From Rikenellaceae bacterium (GTDB taxonomy: Bacteria > Bacteroidota > Bacteroidia > Bacteroidales > Rikenellaceae), in NCBI GenBank assembly GCA_017463585.1, contig JAFTOX010000013.1, positions 109,595 through 173,594 on the forward strand: DNA of 64,000 bases, read 5' to 3'. Positions 42,660 through 56,037 of the stretch are shown piece by piece. The notes beneath the pieces were generated by a model. That model was not told the DNA's origin. It did not search any database and saw nothing but the letters and a program-made list of their open reading frames with translations. Both the position numbers and the translations under genes were made by a program. The stretch's first letter is position 1; every line of letters starts with the position of its first letter.

Positions 42660-43253
42660 ATGCCCGTGCCCGTAACCACCGAACGCCACCCATTGCAACC
42701 CTTTCTGCCCGAAGGGGCGAGAGTGCTGATGCTCGGTAGCTTTCCGCCCAAGCACGAGAGGTGGTCAATGGAATTTTTCTACCCGAATTGGATCAACGAT
42801 ATGTGGCGCGTGATGGGCGTGATATTCTTTGGCAACCGCCACCATTTCGAGGTTGAAGGCTCGAAACGTTTTGATCGTGAGCGCATTATCGAATTCTGCA
42901 CAACGCAAGGCATAGCACTTTACGATACGGCAACAGAGGTGCACCGACTGAAAGACAACGCCTCGGACAAGTTTTTGGAGGTGATTGAACCGACCGACAT
43001 CGAGGCTCTCCTCAACGAGCTACCCCACTGCCAAGCCATCGTCACCACAGGTCAAAAAGCGACCGAAACCATCGCCGAACGGTTCGGCTGCACAATCCCC
43101 GCCGTCGGGTCGAGCACGCAGCTCACTGTTGGTACTCGCACGCTCCGTTTTTGGCGTATGCCCTCCACCTCGCGCGCCTATCCTTTGGCACTCGACAAAA
43201 AGGCTGAGGTCTATCGCTCGATGTTCGAACGCGAGGGCTACACAACAAAATAG
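42660..43253 (+). CDS. Uracil-DNA glycosylase superfamily protein (MUG/SMUG-like)
   Basis: 197 residues. The N-terminal strand VLMLGSFPP (motif 1) followed by FFYPNWINDMWRVMG, and the C-terminal motif 2 region MPSTSRAYPL, match the UDG-fold group of mismatch/hypoxanthine-type DNA glycosylases. The position corresponding to the catalytic Asp/Asn of motif 1 is not a typical GQDPY, so its substrate may differ. Probably co-transcribed with dnaG. Confidence 0.78.
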   Translation: MPVPVTTERHPLQPFLPEGARVLMLGSFPPKHERWSMEFFYPNWINDMWRVMGVIFFGNRHHFEVEGSKRFDRERIIEFCTTQGIALYDTATEVHRLKDNASDKFLEVIEPTDIEALLNELPHCQAIVTTGQKATETIAERFGCTIPAVGSSTQLTVGTRTLRFWRMPSTSRAYPLALDKKAEVYRSMFEREGYTTK

Positions 43254-43307
43254 GTCGACAATCACACAGATCATCGGCCTAATTATGTGGCAGTTACACC
43301 CTCTCGA

Positions 43308-44072
43308 TTAGAAGATGTCGTTATTGTTGCGACGCAGGTGAACAAATGCCTCGGCGCGATCGCAATGGAACTCACGACCACGGAAACGCTCCATATCGCC
43401 GTGCCACTCGTAAATGTCGTCCATTCCCTGACTCACGTGGCAGTTGCAAGCACGACGTTTCTGCTCAGCGACATCAGAGATATCGACCCAATCGGTCGGT
43501 GCAAAGCACTGCGACTGCATACCGCTCATCGCCTCGCAATAGAACAACTCGAAGTTGTAACCCAGACGACGCCAAGCGTCATAGACCAATAGCGAACATA
43601 CACGATGGTCGGGGTGCGAGTCGATCGGCCAATGGGTGAAAACGATATCGGGAGCCTCAGCCGCAATCAATTCGCGCATCTCGACATAACGAGCCTTGTT
43701 GATCTCAGCATCGCCATCAATTTGGGTCATAAAAATCGGACGCACGTCCAGAATTTCGCACGCTGCCTTAGCCTCGGGAACACGAATCGCAGCTGCCTCA
43801 TCGAGCGTCTTACCAACGATACCACGCTCGCCCTTAGTCATATAGACCGACACCACATCGTAGCCCGCCTTACGCAACTGAATCATCGTACCTCCGCAGC
43901 AAGTTTCGGGATCGTCGGGGTGCGCACCGATAATCAGAGCCTTCGGGCGACGCGACTTCTTGTTAGCTTTTTTCTCTTCTGCGCCCGTTTCGGCAGCCAA
44001 AACCGACGGACCAAGCAGCGCCGTTCCGAGCAGTGCCGTACCCGTCATCTTCAACATTTTACGTCTATCCAT
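43308..44072 (-). CDS. PIG-L family (LmbE-like) deacetylase, exported
   Basis: 254 residues. A twin-arginine-like or Sec signal (MDRRKMLKMTGTALLGTALL) ends near VLAAETG, so export is expected. The zinc-binding PIG-L motifs AHPDDPE (about 49-55) and SHPDH (about 160) are intact. Family enzymes de-N-acetylate GlcNAc-containing or related substrates; this subgroup acts in the periplasm on unknown sugars. It lies 15 bp downstream of aroB on the same strand. Confidence 0.88.
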   Translation of the reverse strand: MDRRKMLKMTGTALLGTALLGPSVLAAETGAEEKKANKKSRRPKALIIGAHPDDPETCCGGTMIQLRKAGYDVVSVYMTKGERGIVGKTLDEAAAIRVPEAKAACEILDVRPIFMTQIDGDAEINKARYVEMRELIAAEAPDIVFTHWPIDSHPDHRVCSLLVYDAWRRLGYNFELFYCEAMSGMQSQCFAPTDWVDISDVAEQKRRACNCHVSQGMDDIYEWHGDMERFRGREFHCDRAEAFVHLRRNNNDIF

Positions 44073-44087
44073 AATAGGTTATATTAA

Positions 44088-45131
44088 TTATTTAACAACT
44101 TCACGCAAACGCTCATCGAGCCAATCGAACATCACCGAGCGAACCTCACATCGACCGATGGCTGTGGGCAATACGATATGAATCTGATCGCCAGCCGACT
44201 TTTTATCCTTACGCAACGCAGCGACCATTTTATCGATCGGTGCGGGTGCCTTCAAGTCGAATCCCATACGTGCAAAAGCCGCTTCGATACGTGCCGCCTC
44301 GCGCTCGGGCATCAGCCCCATACCGGCCGACAATCGCGCCATCACCACGCATCCAACAGCAACAGCCTCGCCGTGCAACATCTTTCTTGAACACTTTTCA
44401 ATGGCGTGCGCCAACGTATGACCGAGGTTCAGTTTGCGACGTTCGCCACTCTCGCGCTCGTCACGCTCGACGATTCCCGCCTTGATCTTGACCGCCATAA
44501 GTATCAGATCGGCCATCAGCAACGGATCACGTCGCAGCTCCTCAAACGGCAGAGCCTCAACCATTTCGAACAGCACACGATTGCCCAGCAGACCCGTTTT
44601 GATCAGTTCGGCCAGACCCGCACGGAACTGTCGATCCGAGAGCGTGCGCAACATTCCGACGTCGCACAAAACAAATTCGGGCTGATTGAAGCAGCCGATC
44701 ATATTCTTATATCCGTCGAGATTGACTCCATTTTTACCGCCCACGCTGGCGTCGACCTGACCGAGCAACGTGGTCGAAACAAAGCCAAAACGCACACCAC
44801 GCATAAAGGTCGAAGCCACAAAACCGGTGATGTCGGTCACGATTCCGCCACCGATACCGAGCAGGAAAGTCTGTCGGTTGGCACCTCGTTCGATCAGCTC
44901 ACGATGGAGTTGCTCGACCGTTGCCAACGTCTTGATCTTCTCGCCCTTACCTATAATGATATGTTCGTACTGATTGATCAGACGGCGGTAGCGACGAGCA
45001 ATCGAACTGTCGGTAATGACAATCACTCGGTGCCCCCACGGCAAAAGCGGGTGCAAATCGTGCTCCCAACCGCCTATAATAATGCGACTCATCAACTGTC
45101 CGTCGCGCGAAAGTTCCAATATACGGCCCAT
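44088..45131 (-). CDS. aroB: 3-dehydroquinate synthase
   Basis: 347 residues. Second step of the shikimate pathway. NAD and zinc sites: GGGIVTDITGFVASTFMRG, TTLLGQVDASVGGKNGVN, and the zinc ligands Glu/His within GHTLAHAIE and HGEAVAVG. It is somewhat shorter at the N terminus than E. coli AroB (362). The -7 box for the - strand is at 45151-45158, in a divergent promoter pair with typA. Confidence 0.96.
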   Translation of the reverse strand: MGRILELSRDGQLMSRIIIGGWEHDLHPLLPWGHRVIVITDSSIARRYRRLINQYEHIIIGKGEKIKTLATVEQLHRELIERGANRQTFLLGIGGGIVTDITGFVASTFMRGVRFGFVSTTLLGQVDASVGGKNGVNLDGYKNMIGCFNQPEFVLCDVGMLRTLSDRQFRAGLAELIKTGLLGNRVLFEMVEALPFEELRRDPLLMADLILMAVKIKAGIVERDERESGERRKLNLGHTLAHAIEKCSRKMLHGEAVAVGCVVMARLSAGMGLMPEREAARIEAAFARMGFDLKAPAPIDKMVAALRKDKKSAGDQIHIVLPTAIGRCEVRSVMFDWLDERLREVVK

Positions 45132-45150
45132 AACTATCTATATTTACATA

Positions 45151-45187
45151 CAAATGTAACACTTTCGCGGATATTTTTGTACCTTTG
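45151..45187. promoter_or_regulatory. Divergent -7 boxes for aroB (-) and typA (+)
   Basis: TACATTTG on the - strand (45151-45158) faces aroB. TACCTTTG on the + strand (45180-45187) lies 23 bp before typA. Confidence 0.6.
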
Positions 45188-45210
45188 CGGCATTAAAAAT
45201 TTACAGATAG

Positions 45211-47019
45211 ATGCAAAAGTTACGCAATATCGCTATCATCGCGCACGTCGACCACGGCAAAACAACGCTGGTCGATAAGATGATTCTGGCGGGGCACCTG
45301 CTCCGAAACGACGAGAAAAAGAGCAGCGACCTTATCCTCGACAATAACGATTTGGAGCGCGAACGTGGTATCACGATCCTCTCGAAAAATGTGTCGGTTA
45401 TCTATAAAGATTACAAAATCAACATCATCGACACCCCGGGCCACGCCGACTTTGGTGGCGAGGTCGAGCGCGTGCTGAATATGTGCGACGGCGTGCTGCT
45501 GTTGGTCGATGCCTTCGAGGGCACAATGCCGCAGACACGATTCGTTTTGCAGAAGGCTCTCGCGCTGGGCAAAAAACCTATCGTGGTGATCAACAAAGTC
45601 GATAAACCCAACTGCCGCCCTGAGGTGGTCAATGAGCAGGTTTTCGACCTGATGTTCACGCTCGACGCTACGGAGGAACAGCTTGATTATAAGACGATTT
45701 ACGGTTCGGCCAAGCAGGGCTGGATGTCGCACAAGTGGCAGGAGCCGACCGGCAGTATCGCCCCGCTGCTGGACGCAATCATCGACGAGATCCCCGAGCC
45801 CGAAGTGGTCGAGGGTACGCCCCAAATGCTCGTCACCTCGCTCGAATACTCGCCCTACGTGGGTCGTATTGCCGTAGGTAAGGTTACACGTGGCGAACTG
45901 CGTGCAGGACAGAACGTTACGCTCGCAAAGCGCGACGGAGAGACGATGCAGAAGACCAAGATCAAGGAGTTGATGGTATTCGAGGGTCTGGGCAAGACGA
46001 AGGTCGAGAGTGTCGGTTGCGGCGAGATCTGCGCGTTGGTCGGTATCGAGGGTTTCGAGATCGGCGACACCATTTGCGATTATGAGAACCCCGAGCCTCT
46101 GCCCCCGATCGCTATCGACGAGCCGACGATGTCGATGTTGTTCACGATCAACAACTCGCCATTCTTCGGCAAGGACGGCAAGTATGTAACCTCGCGCCAC
46201 ATCAAGGAGCGTCTGGATCGTGAGCTCGAAAAGAACCTCGCTCTGCGCGTCGAGCAGGGCGTCAATGCCGATAGCTTCAACGTCTATGGTCGTGGCGTGC
46301 TGCACCTCTCGGTGCTGGTTGAGACGATGCGCCGCGAGGGCTACGAGTTGCAGGTCGGTCAGCCGAAGGTCATCATCAAGGAGATCGATGGCGTCAAGTG
46401 TGAGCCAATCGAGGAGATGACCGTCGATTGTCCCGACGAGTATGCAGGTACGGTTATCGAGCTGACTACCAAGCGCAAAGGCACGCTCGTCAATATGGAA
46501 TCGGATAGCGGTCGCACCCGTTTGGAGTTCACGATTCCCTCGCGTGGTATCATCGGTCTGCGTTCGAATATGCTGACTGCAACGGCAGGTGAAGCGATTA
46601 TGACCCACCGCTTGAAGGAGTTTGCGCCGTGGGTGGGCGAGATCGAGATGCGAACCAACGGCTCACTAATCGCCTCGGAGACGGGTACGGCATACGCCTA
46701 CTCGATCGACAAGTTGCAGGATCGCGGTCGTTTCTTCATCTCACCGATGGATCAGGTCTATTGCGGTCAGGTGATTGGCGAGAGCACCCGCAGTGGCGAC
46801 ATCACAATCAATGTAACGAAGGCCAAACAGCTGACCAATATGCGTGCGTCGGGCTCGGACGACAAAGCTGTGATTGTGCCGCCCGTTGTATTCTCGTTGG
46901 AGGAGGCCTTGGAGTATATCAAAGAAGATGAATACGTGGAGGTTACGCCCAAGTCGATGCGTCTGCGCAAGATCCTGCTTAGCGAGGTCGATCGCAAACG
47001 CGCCGCAAAGGAGATGTAG
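45211..47019 (+). CDS. typA: Ribosome-associated GTPase TypA/BipA
   Basis: 602 residues, the expected length. GTPase motifs: [14 protein letters not shown] (G1), RGITI (G2), DTPGHADF (G3), [10 protein letters not shown] (G4). EF-G-like domains III and V and the TypA-specific C-terminal domain follow (about 480-600). It acts in late ribosome assembly and stress adaptation. A strong terminator follows at 47067. Confidence 0.97.
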   Translation: MQKLRNIAIIAHVDHGKTTLVDKMILAGHLLRNDEKKSSDLILDNNDLERERGITILSKNVSVIYKDYKINIIDTPGHADFGGEVERVLNMCDGVLLLVDAFEGTMPQTRFVLQKALALGKKPIVVINKVDKPNCRPEVVNEQVFDLMFTLDATEEQLDYKTIYGSAKQGWMSHKWQEPTGSIAPLLDAIIDEIPEPEVVEGTPQMLVTSLEYSPYVGRIAVGKVTRGELRAGQNVTLAKRDGETMQKTKIKELMVFEGLGKTKVESVGCGEICALVGIEGFEIGDTICDYENPEPLPPIAIDEPTMSMLFTINNSPFFGKDGKYVTSRHIKERLDRELEKNLALRVEQGVNADSFNVYGRGVLHLSVLVETMRREGYELQVGQPKVIIKEIDGVKCEPIEEMTVDCPDEYAGTVIELTTKRKGTLVNMESDSGRTRLEFTIPSRGIIGLRSNMLTATAGEAIMTHRLKEFAPWVGEIEMRTNGSLIASETGTAYAYSIDKLQDRGRFFISPMDQVYCGQVIGESTRSGDITINVTKAKQLTNMRASGSDDKAVIVPPVVFSLEEALEYIKEDEYVEVTPKSMRLRKILLSEVDRKRAAKEM

Positions 47020-47066
47020 GCAAGATCGATTCACAATTCACAATTTAGAATTTAGAATTCAAAAAC

Positions 47067-47098
47067 AAAGCCGCACTTTCGGGTGCGGCTTTGTTTTA
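47067..47098. terminator. Terminator between typA and ykvA-like gene
   Basis: AAAGCCGCAC / GTGCGGCTTT, a 10-bp stem with a short loop, followed by GTTTT and preceded by AAAAAC. It can serve both converging genes. Confidence 0.8.
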
Positions 47099-47509
47099 CT
47101 TACTCAGAATCTCGGTGGCTTTGGCGCGGGCTTGGGCTCGCACCTCGGGGGTGATGTTCTTCCAAACCACATTCACCACCCAAAACAGCGCACTGATATC
47201 GTCGGCATAACCCACCATCGGCAACAGGTCGGGCACGATGTCGATCGGCAGAATAAAGTAACCCAACACACCGTAGATCTTCGCCTTGTCGGCTGCCGAG
47301 ACCGAAGGAGAGCGCATTACATAATAGAGAATCAGCACCGCCTCCAACGCTTTACCGCCCAAACGCTTAGCTACCTTACGCAACTTCGTGGTCAATTTAT
47401 TTTCGGAGTAGTGATCGCCATAGCGCTCGATGTTCGAGGGCACCAATGCCTTCGACTGCGGCTCGAAATCCTCACGCGAATAGTTATTGTTTTCGTTGAT
47501 TACTTCCAT
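47096..47509 (-). CDS. YkvA/DUF1232 family membrane protein
   Basis: 137 residues. The DUF1232 core (about 70-115) reads KIYGVLGYFILPIDIVPDLL followed by VGYADDISALFWVV, with two short hydrophobic helices. Function unknown; some relatives are linked to magnesium or envelope stress. It converges with typA, sharing a terminator, and is bracketed by inverted AT tracts. Its -7 box (TATATTTG, - strand) is at 47528-47535. Confidence 0.85.
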   Translation of the reverse strand: MEVINENNNYSREDFEPQSKALVPSNIERYGDHYSENKLTTKLRKVAKRLGGKALEAVLILYYVMRSPSVSAADKAKIYGVLGYFILPIDIVPDLLPMVGYADDISALFWVVNVVWKNITPEVRAQARAKATEILSK

Positions 47510-47591
47510 CTCAGCAACTTATTTTTACAAATATACGAAAATTTCCGAATTCTAAACCCAAATTTTGAATCTTGAATTTTGAATTACAATA

Positions 47592-48863
47592 TTATCCTAC
47601 CGTAACCTCGACCAGATCCTCGCGTCGGAGGTACTTCTCGGCAAGACGCTGCACATCTTCGGGCGTACAACGACGAATCGCCTCAACGGTGCGCTCAACA
47701 GCGTGATTATCAGTACCACACTGCACATTTTCGATCGTAACATCGACTATTCCGAACGGGCCGTCCAAAATGCGCATCATCTCGCCCACCATAATATTCT
47801 TGACCAGCGACAGCTCCTGCTCCGAAATCGGCTCGGTGCGCAGACGCTCGATCTCGGTGTAGATCTGGTGCAGAGTATCCTCGCGTGCCGCCTCAGCCAC
47901 CTGAGTCGCAATGGCCAGATAACCCGCGCGATCGAGATTGACCATACCCGCAAAGACGCCATAGGTGTATCCTCGCTCCTCACGCAAATTTCGCATCAGG
48001 CGCGAACCGAAATATCCGCCCAAAACCGTCGCAACCACCTGCATACCAACATAATCGGGGTGATTGCGCGTGAACAACATTCGACCCACGCGCACTGCCG
48101 ACTGCACCGCTCCCGCGTGCTCCAAACGCACTCGCGGAGTCTGCACCATCGCAGGGAAAATCAGTTCGTTGCGCTCGCCACTCTGCGGCAGTTGCACGCA
48201 AATATTTTCGATAGCCGCCAGAGCCTCGTCCGACAGATCGCCACTGCACACCACATAACAGTTGTCGGCGGTGTAGTGTCGGCGGTAGAAATCAACCACA
48301 TCGTCGCGTGTCAGCTCGTCGTAAGCCGACTCGGGCGCCGAGATTCCGTAGGGGTGATCGGCACCGAACATCGCTGCTGCAAACGCCTCACGCACACGCA
48401 CATCGACCTTGCGACGCTCGATCTCCAAACGTTGGCGACGCTTGATTCGATAGGAGTCGAACTCCTGCTGCGGGAATGACGGACGCAACAAAATCTCCTC
48501 GGCCGTTTGCAGGGTGGGCATAACAAATTTCGACAGCGCACAGAAGCTCACCACAACCATATCACGATCGACCGCGATATCGAAGTACGAGCCATAGAAA
48601 TCCAGCTGCTCGGCAATCTGTCGGGCGGTGAATCGATCGCTACCCTCGCTGAGTAGATTGGCAGCCGACGTAGCCGAAAAGAGTGCTGTCTGGCGCGACG
48701 ATCCTGCTCCAAAAACAAAACTCAGACGCACGACCTGTTGATCGTGATTTTCAAGCAGATACAGACGCACTCCATTGCCGAGAGTCGCAAGGCGCGCAGT
48801 GGGGACATCGACCCTCTCGGGGATACGGATCGAGGGACGGCGGGGGAGACTATTTCGTTTCAT
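47592..48863 (-). CDS. M16 peptidase-like protein without zinc motif
   Basis: 423 residues from ATG 48863. An M16 (insulinase/MPP) fold, but the HxxEH zinc site expected near the N terminus is absent: the region reads FVFGAGSSRQTALFSATSAA. It retains the family's GY-type C-terminal segment (LREERGYTYGVFAG). In two-subunit M16 enzymes one partner is inactive and shapes the cavity, so this is probably the inactive subunit of the gene directly upstream, which it overlaps by 14 bp. Confidence 0.88.
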   Translation of the reverse strand: MKRNSLPRRPSIRIPERVDVPTARLATLGNGVRLYLLENHDQQVVRLSFVFGAGSSRQTALFSATSAANLLSEGSDRFTARQIAEQLDFYGSYFDIAVDRDMVVVSFCALSKFVMPTLQTAEEILLRPSFPQQEFDSYRIKRRQRLEIERRKVDVRVREAFAAAMFGADHPYGISAPESAYDELTRDDVVDFYRRHYTADNCYVVCSGDLSDEALAAIENICVQLPQSGERNELIFPAMVQTPRVRLEHAGAVQSAVRVGRMLFTRNHPDYVGMQVVATVLGGYFGSRLMRNLREERGYTYGVFAGMVNLDRAGYLAIATQVAEAAREDTLHQIYTEIERLRTEPISEQELSLVKNIMVGEMMRILDGPFGIVDVTIENVQCGTDNHAVERTVEAIRRCTPEDVQRLAEKYLRREDLVEVTVG

Positions 48864-50097
48864 TTGCTGCACGATAGATTAGGGTTGAACTTCGTTCGGG
48901 GGTGAAGATTCGACGACACCCCTCGGCAATCTCCTCGGCCGAAATCGAGCGATAGATCGCCACCTCGCCATTGATCAATTCGGGCGTGCCGAGCATCGAA
49001 TAGTAGCCGAGATTCATCGCTTTATTCATCACATTCAGCTCGCCAAACAAGACGCCCGCCTCGAACTTATTGCGCACCTTTTCGAGTTCGTAGTCGCCCA
49101 CGCGCTCGGTTTGCAGACAATGTAACTCGTCCCAAAGCGCAGCCTCAGCCTCAGCCACTTCGACTCCCGCAGCCACCTGCCCCGTCATCACAAACATACC
49201 TGCATCGACATCACCCGTGATGTAGGCATTGACCGCCCCAAACAGACGGCGTCGGCGCACCAACTCATCGTACAGACGAGCCGACTCGCCTCCCGCCAGC
49301 AGGTCGCTCACCAGATCGAGCAGATAGAAATCGCGGCTATGGCGGTCGCCCATCGGGAAAGTGATCGTAATCGCCGTTGCAGGCACATCGCGTTCAACCT
49401 CCAAGCGTCGCGCCTCGGTCTGCTCGGGCTCAACAGGCAGAGTGTCAGCCACAAACTGTTCGTCGGCAATACCCCCGAACCACTTCTCGGCAAGCTCAAA
49501 AGCGCGCTCCTCCTCCAAATCGCCCACGATGCTCAAAATCGCATTCGAGGGGCGATAGTAACGACGATAGAAGGCCTCAGCCTCGGCTATCGTCGCCGCC
49601 GCAACGTGGTCGGGCGTAAGTCCAATCGTTGCCCAACGATAGGGGTGCACACGATAGTGCAACGCACGGGCAAGCATCATCTGGTCGCCATAGGGTTGAT
49701 TCAGGTAGCGTTGGTTATACTCCTCAATCACAACACGTTTCTCGGCTTCGAACTTGCGGGGCGTAAGACGCAGACCCGTCATTCGGTCGCTTTCGAGCCA
49801 CAGCGCAGTCTCGACATTTGCCGTCGGGAGAGTAATATAAAAATCGGTATAATCGTTGTTGGTAAAGGCGTTGTTTTCGCCGCAGGCCATCTGCACGGGA
49901 GTATCGAAATCGGGGATACGTCGCGTACCTCTAAACATCAGGTGCTCAAATAGATGAGCAAATCCCGTATGGTCGGGGTGCTCGTTTCGCGCACCGACAC
50001 AATAGAGCAGATTGACTGCTGCCAACTTCGAATTGCGATCACGGCTCGCAGCCACGCGCAATCCGTTCGGGAGGGTATGTAATTTGTAGTTGATCAC
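48850..50097 (-). CDS. M16 family zinc peptidase (active subunit)
   Basis: 415 residues using GTG at 50097 (VINYKLHTLPNGLRV). The open frame extends to 50157, but the -7 box at 50124-50131 puts transcription start below it, so the shorter start is favoured. The inverted zinc motif HLFEH (in GFAHLFEHLMFRG) and the downstream Glu region ENNAFTNNDYTDFY define an active M16 peptidase. It forms a translationally coupled pair with the zinc-less paralogue. Confidence 0.9.
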   Translation of the reverse strand: MINYKLHTLPNGLRVAASRDRNSKLAAVNLLYCVGARNEHPDHTGFAHLFEHLMFRGTRRIPDFDTPVQMACGENNAFTNNDYTDFYITLPTANVETALWLESDRMTGLRLTPRKFEAEKRVVIEEYNQRYLNQPYGDQMMLARALHYRVHPYRWATIGLTPDHVAAATIAEAEAFYRRYYRPSNAILSIVGDLEEERAFELAEKWFGGIADEQFVADTLPVEPEQTEARRLEVERDVPATAITITFPMGDRHSRDFYLLDLVSDLLAGGESARLYDELVRRRRLFGAVNAYITGDVDAGMFVMTGQVAAGVEVAEAEAALWDELHCLQTERVGDYELEKVRNKFEAGVLFGELNVMNKAMNLGYYSMLGTPELINGEVAIYRSISAEEIAEGCRRIFTPERSSTLIYRAANETK

Positions 50098-50123
50098 TTT
50101 CGAAAAAAAGATTAAATCGGATA

Positions 50124-50131
50124 CAAATGTA
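50124..50131 (-). promoter_or_regulatory. -7 box for M16 pair
   Basis: Reads TACATTTG on the - strand, 26 bp upstream of the GTG start. Confidence 0.6.
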
Positions 50132-50235
50132 CGAATATATTTCGATTGATCGCACACTCAACCCTCAGCCCACGAAAGATTGTACCAAAAGGCAGGTTTT
50201 TTATTATATATGTAGGATTTTCGAATATTTATTTG

Positions 50236-50243
50236 TAAATTTG
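50236..50243 (+). promoter_or_regulatory. Candidate -7 box for nifJ
   Basis: TAAATTTG, about 130 bp upstream of nifJ; no clear -33 element. Confidence 0.4.
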
Positions 50244-50375
50244 TGCGATTTTTTTGTGCCGCGAATCATCATCTGCGGCAAGCGTCTGACGATCAGCCGC
50301 GAAGGCCGACCGCAAGACAATACACAACGCAAACAAGAAAATAACAATAGAACGTAAACTAAAAATTTACACAAG

Positions 50376-53909
<3,534 letters not shown>

Positions 53910-53938
53910 CGGAAGCGTTCCGAAATAGTGTATAACCG

Positions 53939-53980
53939 ACGAGAGCCAGACGCCAGCGAGGAGTTTGGCTCTCGTTTTTC
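53939..53980 (+). terminator. Intrinsic terminator of nifJ
   Basis: ACGAGAGCCA / TGGCTCTCGT, a 10-bp stem followed by TTTTC. Confidence 0.8.
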
Positions 53981-53996
53981 AAAACTTCGAACACCT

Positions 53997-54413
53997 ATGA
54001 AACGATTTTTATTGGCAATGATTGCAGCAGCAACCGTGGTTGCTTGCTCGACCGAGCAGCCCACAACACTCGAAAACACCGAGTGGAAACTCGTCGAATT
54101 GCGCGGCGAGAACAACGAGAAGTTTGCAGCCGAGCCCAATAGTTTCTTCTTCACGCTGACCGAGGAGAATGGTCTGACGGGCGTTGGTGCTTGCAACCGC
54201 TTCTTTGGCAACTACCGTCTGGGCGGATTGGATACGCTCGAATTGGAGCCTATGGGTATGACTCAGATGGCGTGCCCCAATATGGAGCTCGAAGATGAGT
54301 TCGTCAAGATGCTCCACGAGGTGAATACCTACTCGATCGAGGGCAACCGCCTTGTACTCTTCAACGAGGGCGTGAAGGTTGCCGAGATGGAGGCCGTAGC
54401 CGAGCAGAAGTAG
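53997..54413 (+). CDS. META domain lipoprotein (HslJ-like)
   Basis: 138 residues from ATG 53997 (MKRFLLAM); the frame reaches upstream through the nifJ terminator and that part is not used. A lipoprotein signal with VVAC (Cys17) precedes a META domain: NTEWKLVELRG, FTLTEENGLTGVGACNRFFGNY and the MGMTQMACPNMELEDEF segment. META proteins of this type are envelope proteins of uncertain role (heat-shock HslJ relatives). Confidence 0.88.
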   Translation: MKRFLLAMIAAATVVACSTEQPTTLENTEWKLVELRGENNEKFAAEPNSFFFTLTEENGLTGVGACNRFFGNYRLGGLDTLELEPMGMTQMACPNMELEDEFVKMLHEVNTYSIEGNRLVLFNEGVKVAEMEAVAEQK

Positions 54414-54441
54414 GCGGAGATACCTATATTAATTAAATAAT

Positions 54442-54474
54442 GCACCCCGACCGTTCAGCGAGCGATCGGGGTGC
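54442..54474. terminator. Bidirectional terminator between META gene and tnaA
   Basis: GCACCCCGA / TCGGGGTGC, a 9-bp perfect stem with a 15-nt loop, between converging genes. Confidence 0.7.
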
Positions 54475-54500
54475 GTTAGGTTTAAGCGGAGAGGGTCGGA

Positions 54501-55880
54501 CTACTTAGCGCGATCCAACTCAACGGTGAAGTGGCGCATAATGGGCTGCTCGCGAGTGATCACGAAGCCGCGAGTGATCTCCGCGCGACGGTCGTAAACA
54601 TTCTTCAAAGCGGCTGCGATTACGTCCATATGGTTGTTGGTATAGACGCGACGCGGAATAGCCAAGCGCAACAATTCGAGTGCGGGATAGCGGTTCTCGC
54701 GCGTAATGGGATCACGGTCAGCCAAAATAGCACCGATCTCAACACCACGGATACCGGCCTCCAAATACAACTCAACAGCCAGAGTCTGAGCTGCAAACTC
54801 CTCCTTCGGCACATTGGGCAGCACCTTGCGGGCATCGACAAAAATCGCGTGGCCACCAGCGGGACGCTGATAGGGAATGCCATACTCGTCGAGTTTGCGA
54901 CCGAGGTACTCAACCTGACCAATACGAGTTTCGAGGTAGTCGAACTCCGTACCCTCGTCAAGACCAACTGCCAGCGCGTTCATATCACGACCCGACATAC
55001 CACCGTAGGTGATATAACCCTCGTTCATAATGCAGAACATCTGGCAACGGCGCCACAGAGCCTCATCGCGGAACGCCACGAAACCACCCATATTCACAAT
55101 GGCGTCCTTCTTCGACGACATCGTCATAATATCGGCATACGAGAACATCTCGCGCACGATCTCCTTGATGGTCTTGTCGGCATAACCCTCCTCGCGCTTC
55201 TTGATGAAGTAGGCATTCTCGGCAAAGCGTGCCGAGTCGATCTGCAACAGCACGCCATACTTGCGGCACAGAGCCGAAACCTCGCGGATATTAGCCATCG
55301 AAACGGGCTGACCACCAGCTGTGTTGTTCGTAACTGTCAGAACAACAGCAGGAATGCGCTCCTTCGGATAGGTTTTCAGCACCTCCTCCAACTTTGCGGG
55401 ATCGAGGTTACCCTTGAACGGAATTTCGAGCTGAGTGTCCTTTGCCTCGTCAATCGTGCAGTCGATCGCGTGCGCACGACGATACTCGATATGACCCTTC
55501 GTGGTATCGAAATGCGAGTTGCCGGGCAGCACGTCGTCCTCCTTAATGATGGTCGAATAGAGCACATTCTCGGCCGCACGACCCTGATGCGTGGGCAGGA
55601 AATAGTCGAAACCAAGGATATCCTTGATCGCCTGCTTCATATTGTAGTACGATTTTGCACCTGCGTAGCTCTCGTCGCCGAGCATAATTGCCGACCACTG
55701 GCGGTCGCTCATTGCGCCCGTACCCGAGTCGGTCAGCAGGTCGATAAATACCTGCTCGCTGCGCAGGCCAAACAGATTGTAATGTGCCTCAGCAATCCAC
55801 TGCTCACGCTCCTCGCGGGTGCTGCGACGTAAAGGCTCTACCATCTTAATACGGTAGGATTCTGCATAGGGAAGTTCCAT
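54501..55880 (-). CDS. tnaA: Tryptophanase (tryptophan indole-lyase)
   Basis: 459 residues from ATG 55880 (MELPYAESYRIK). Cleaves tryptophan to indole, pyruvate and ammonia with PLP. The PLP lysine is in MSSKKDAIVNMGG. Tyrosine phenol-lyase, the close relative, has Thr and Arg at two substrate-specificity positions. Here they are Asp (in HFDTTKGH) and Val-Glu-Ile-Gly (GVEIGAIL), matching tryptophanase. Long leader with a small open frame and a hairpin upstream; see findings. Confidence 0.95.
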   Translation of the reverse strand: MELPYAESYRIKMVEPLRRSTREEREQWIAEAHYNLFGLRSEQVFIDLLTDSGTGAMSDRQWSAIMLGDESYAGAKSYYNMKQAIKDILGFDYFLPTHQGRAAENVLYSTIIKEDDVLPGNSHFDTTKGHIEYRRAHAIDCTIDEAKDTQLEIPFKGNLDPAKLEEVLKTYPKERIPAVVLTVTNNTAGGQPVSMANIREVSALCRKYGVLLQIDSARFAENAYFIKKREEGYADKTIKEIVREMFSYADIMTMSSKKDAIVNMGGFVAFRDEALWRRCQMFCIMNEGYITYGGMSGRDMNALAVGLDEGTEFDYLETRIGQVEYLGRKLDEYGIPYQRPAGGHAIFVDARKVLPNVPKEEFAAQTLAVELYLEAGIRGVEIGAILADRDPITRENRYPALELLRLAIPRRVYTNNHMDVIAAALKNVYDRRAEITRGFVITREQPIMRHFTVELDRAK

Positions 55881-56008
55881 AGTTCTAAATGTAGTTTTAT
55901 TGGTTGATAGATTGATTTTCAAATTGTTGCAACTGCATTCGATGCACCCATTATCGGCTGGCGAGGGTCGTTTTGGAGTTGCTTCGATGTAAAAAAATAA
56001 GAGTTCGT

Positions 56009-56034
56009 CCCGCGTGCCGAGAGGCGTTCGCGGG
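56009..56034 (-). promoter_or_regulatory. Attenuator-like hairpin in tnaA leader
   Basis: On the - strand CCCGCG and CGCGGG enclose an inner GCC-TCTC-GGC hairpin. A run of seven T follows, but only about 10 nt after the stem, so termination strength is uncertain. It lies just after the stop of the leader frame. Confidence 0.4.
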
Positions 56035-56037
56035 CGG

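Larger units (their letters stand above)
47030..47586. repeat. Inverted AT tracts flanking the ykvA-like gene
   Basis: Tract 47030-47061 and the inverted tract 47560-47586, both of the ATTCAAAATTC-like type seen at 10 kb, 15 kb and 56 kb, enclose one gene and its terminator. No GC-rich bulged hairpin is present here. A further solo tract is at 58161-58208. Confidence 0.55.

Noticed and set aside
54501..55880. Tyrosine phenol-lyase instead of tryptophanase
   Set aside because: Two specificity positions are Asp and VEIG as in tryptophanase, not Thr and MERG.
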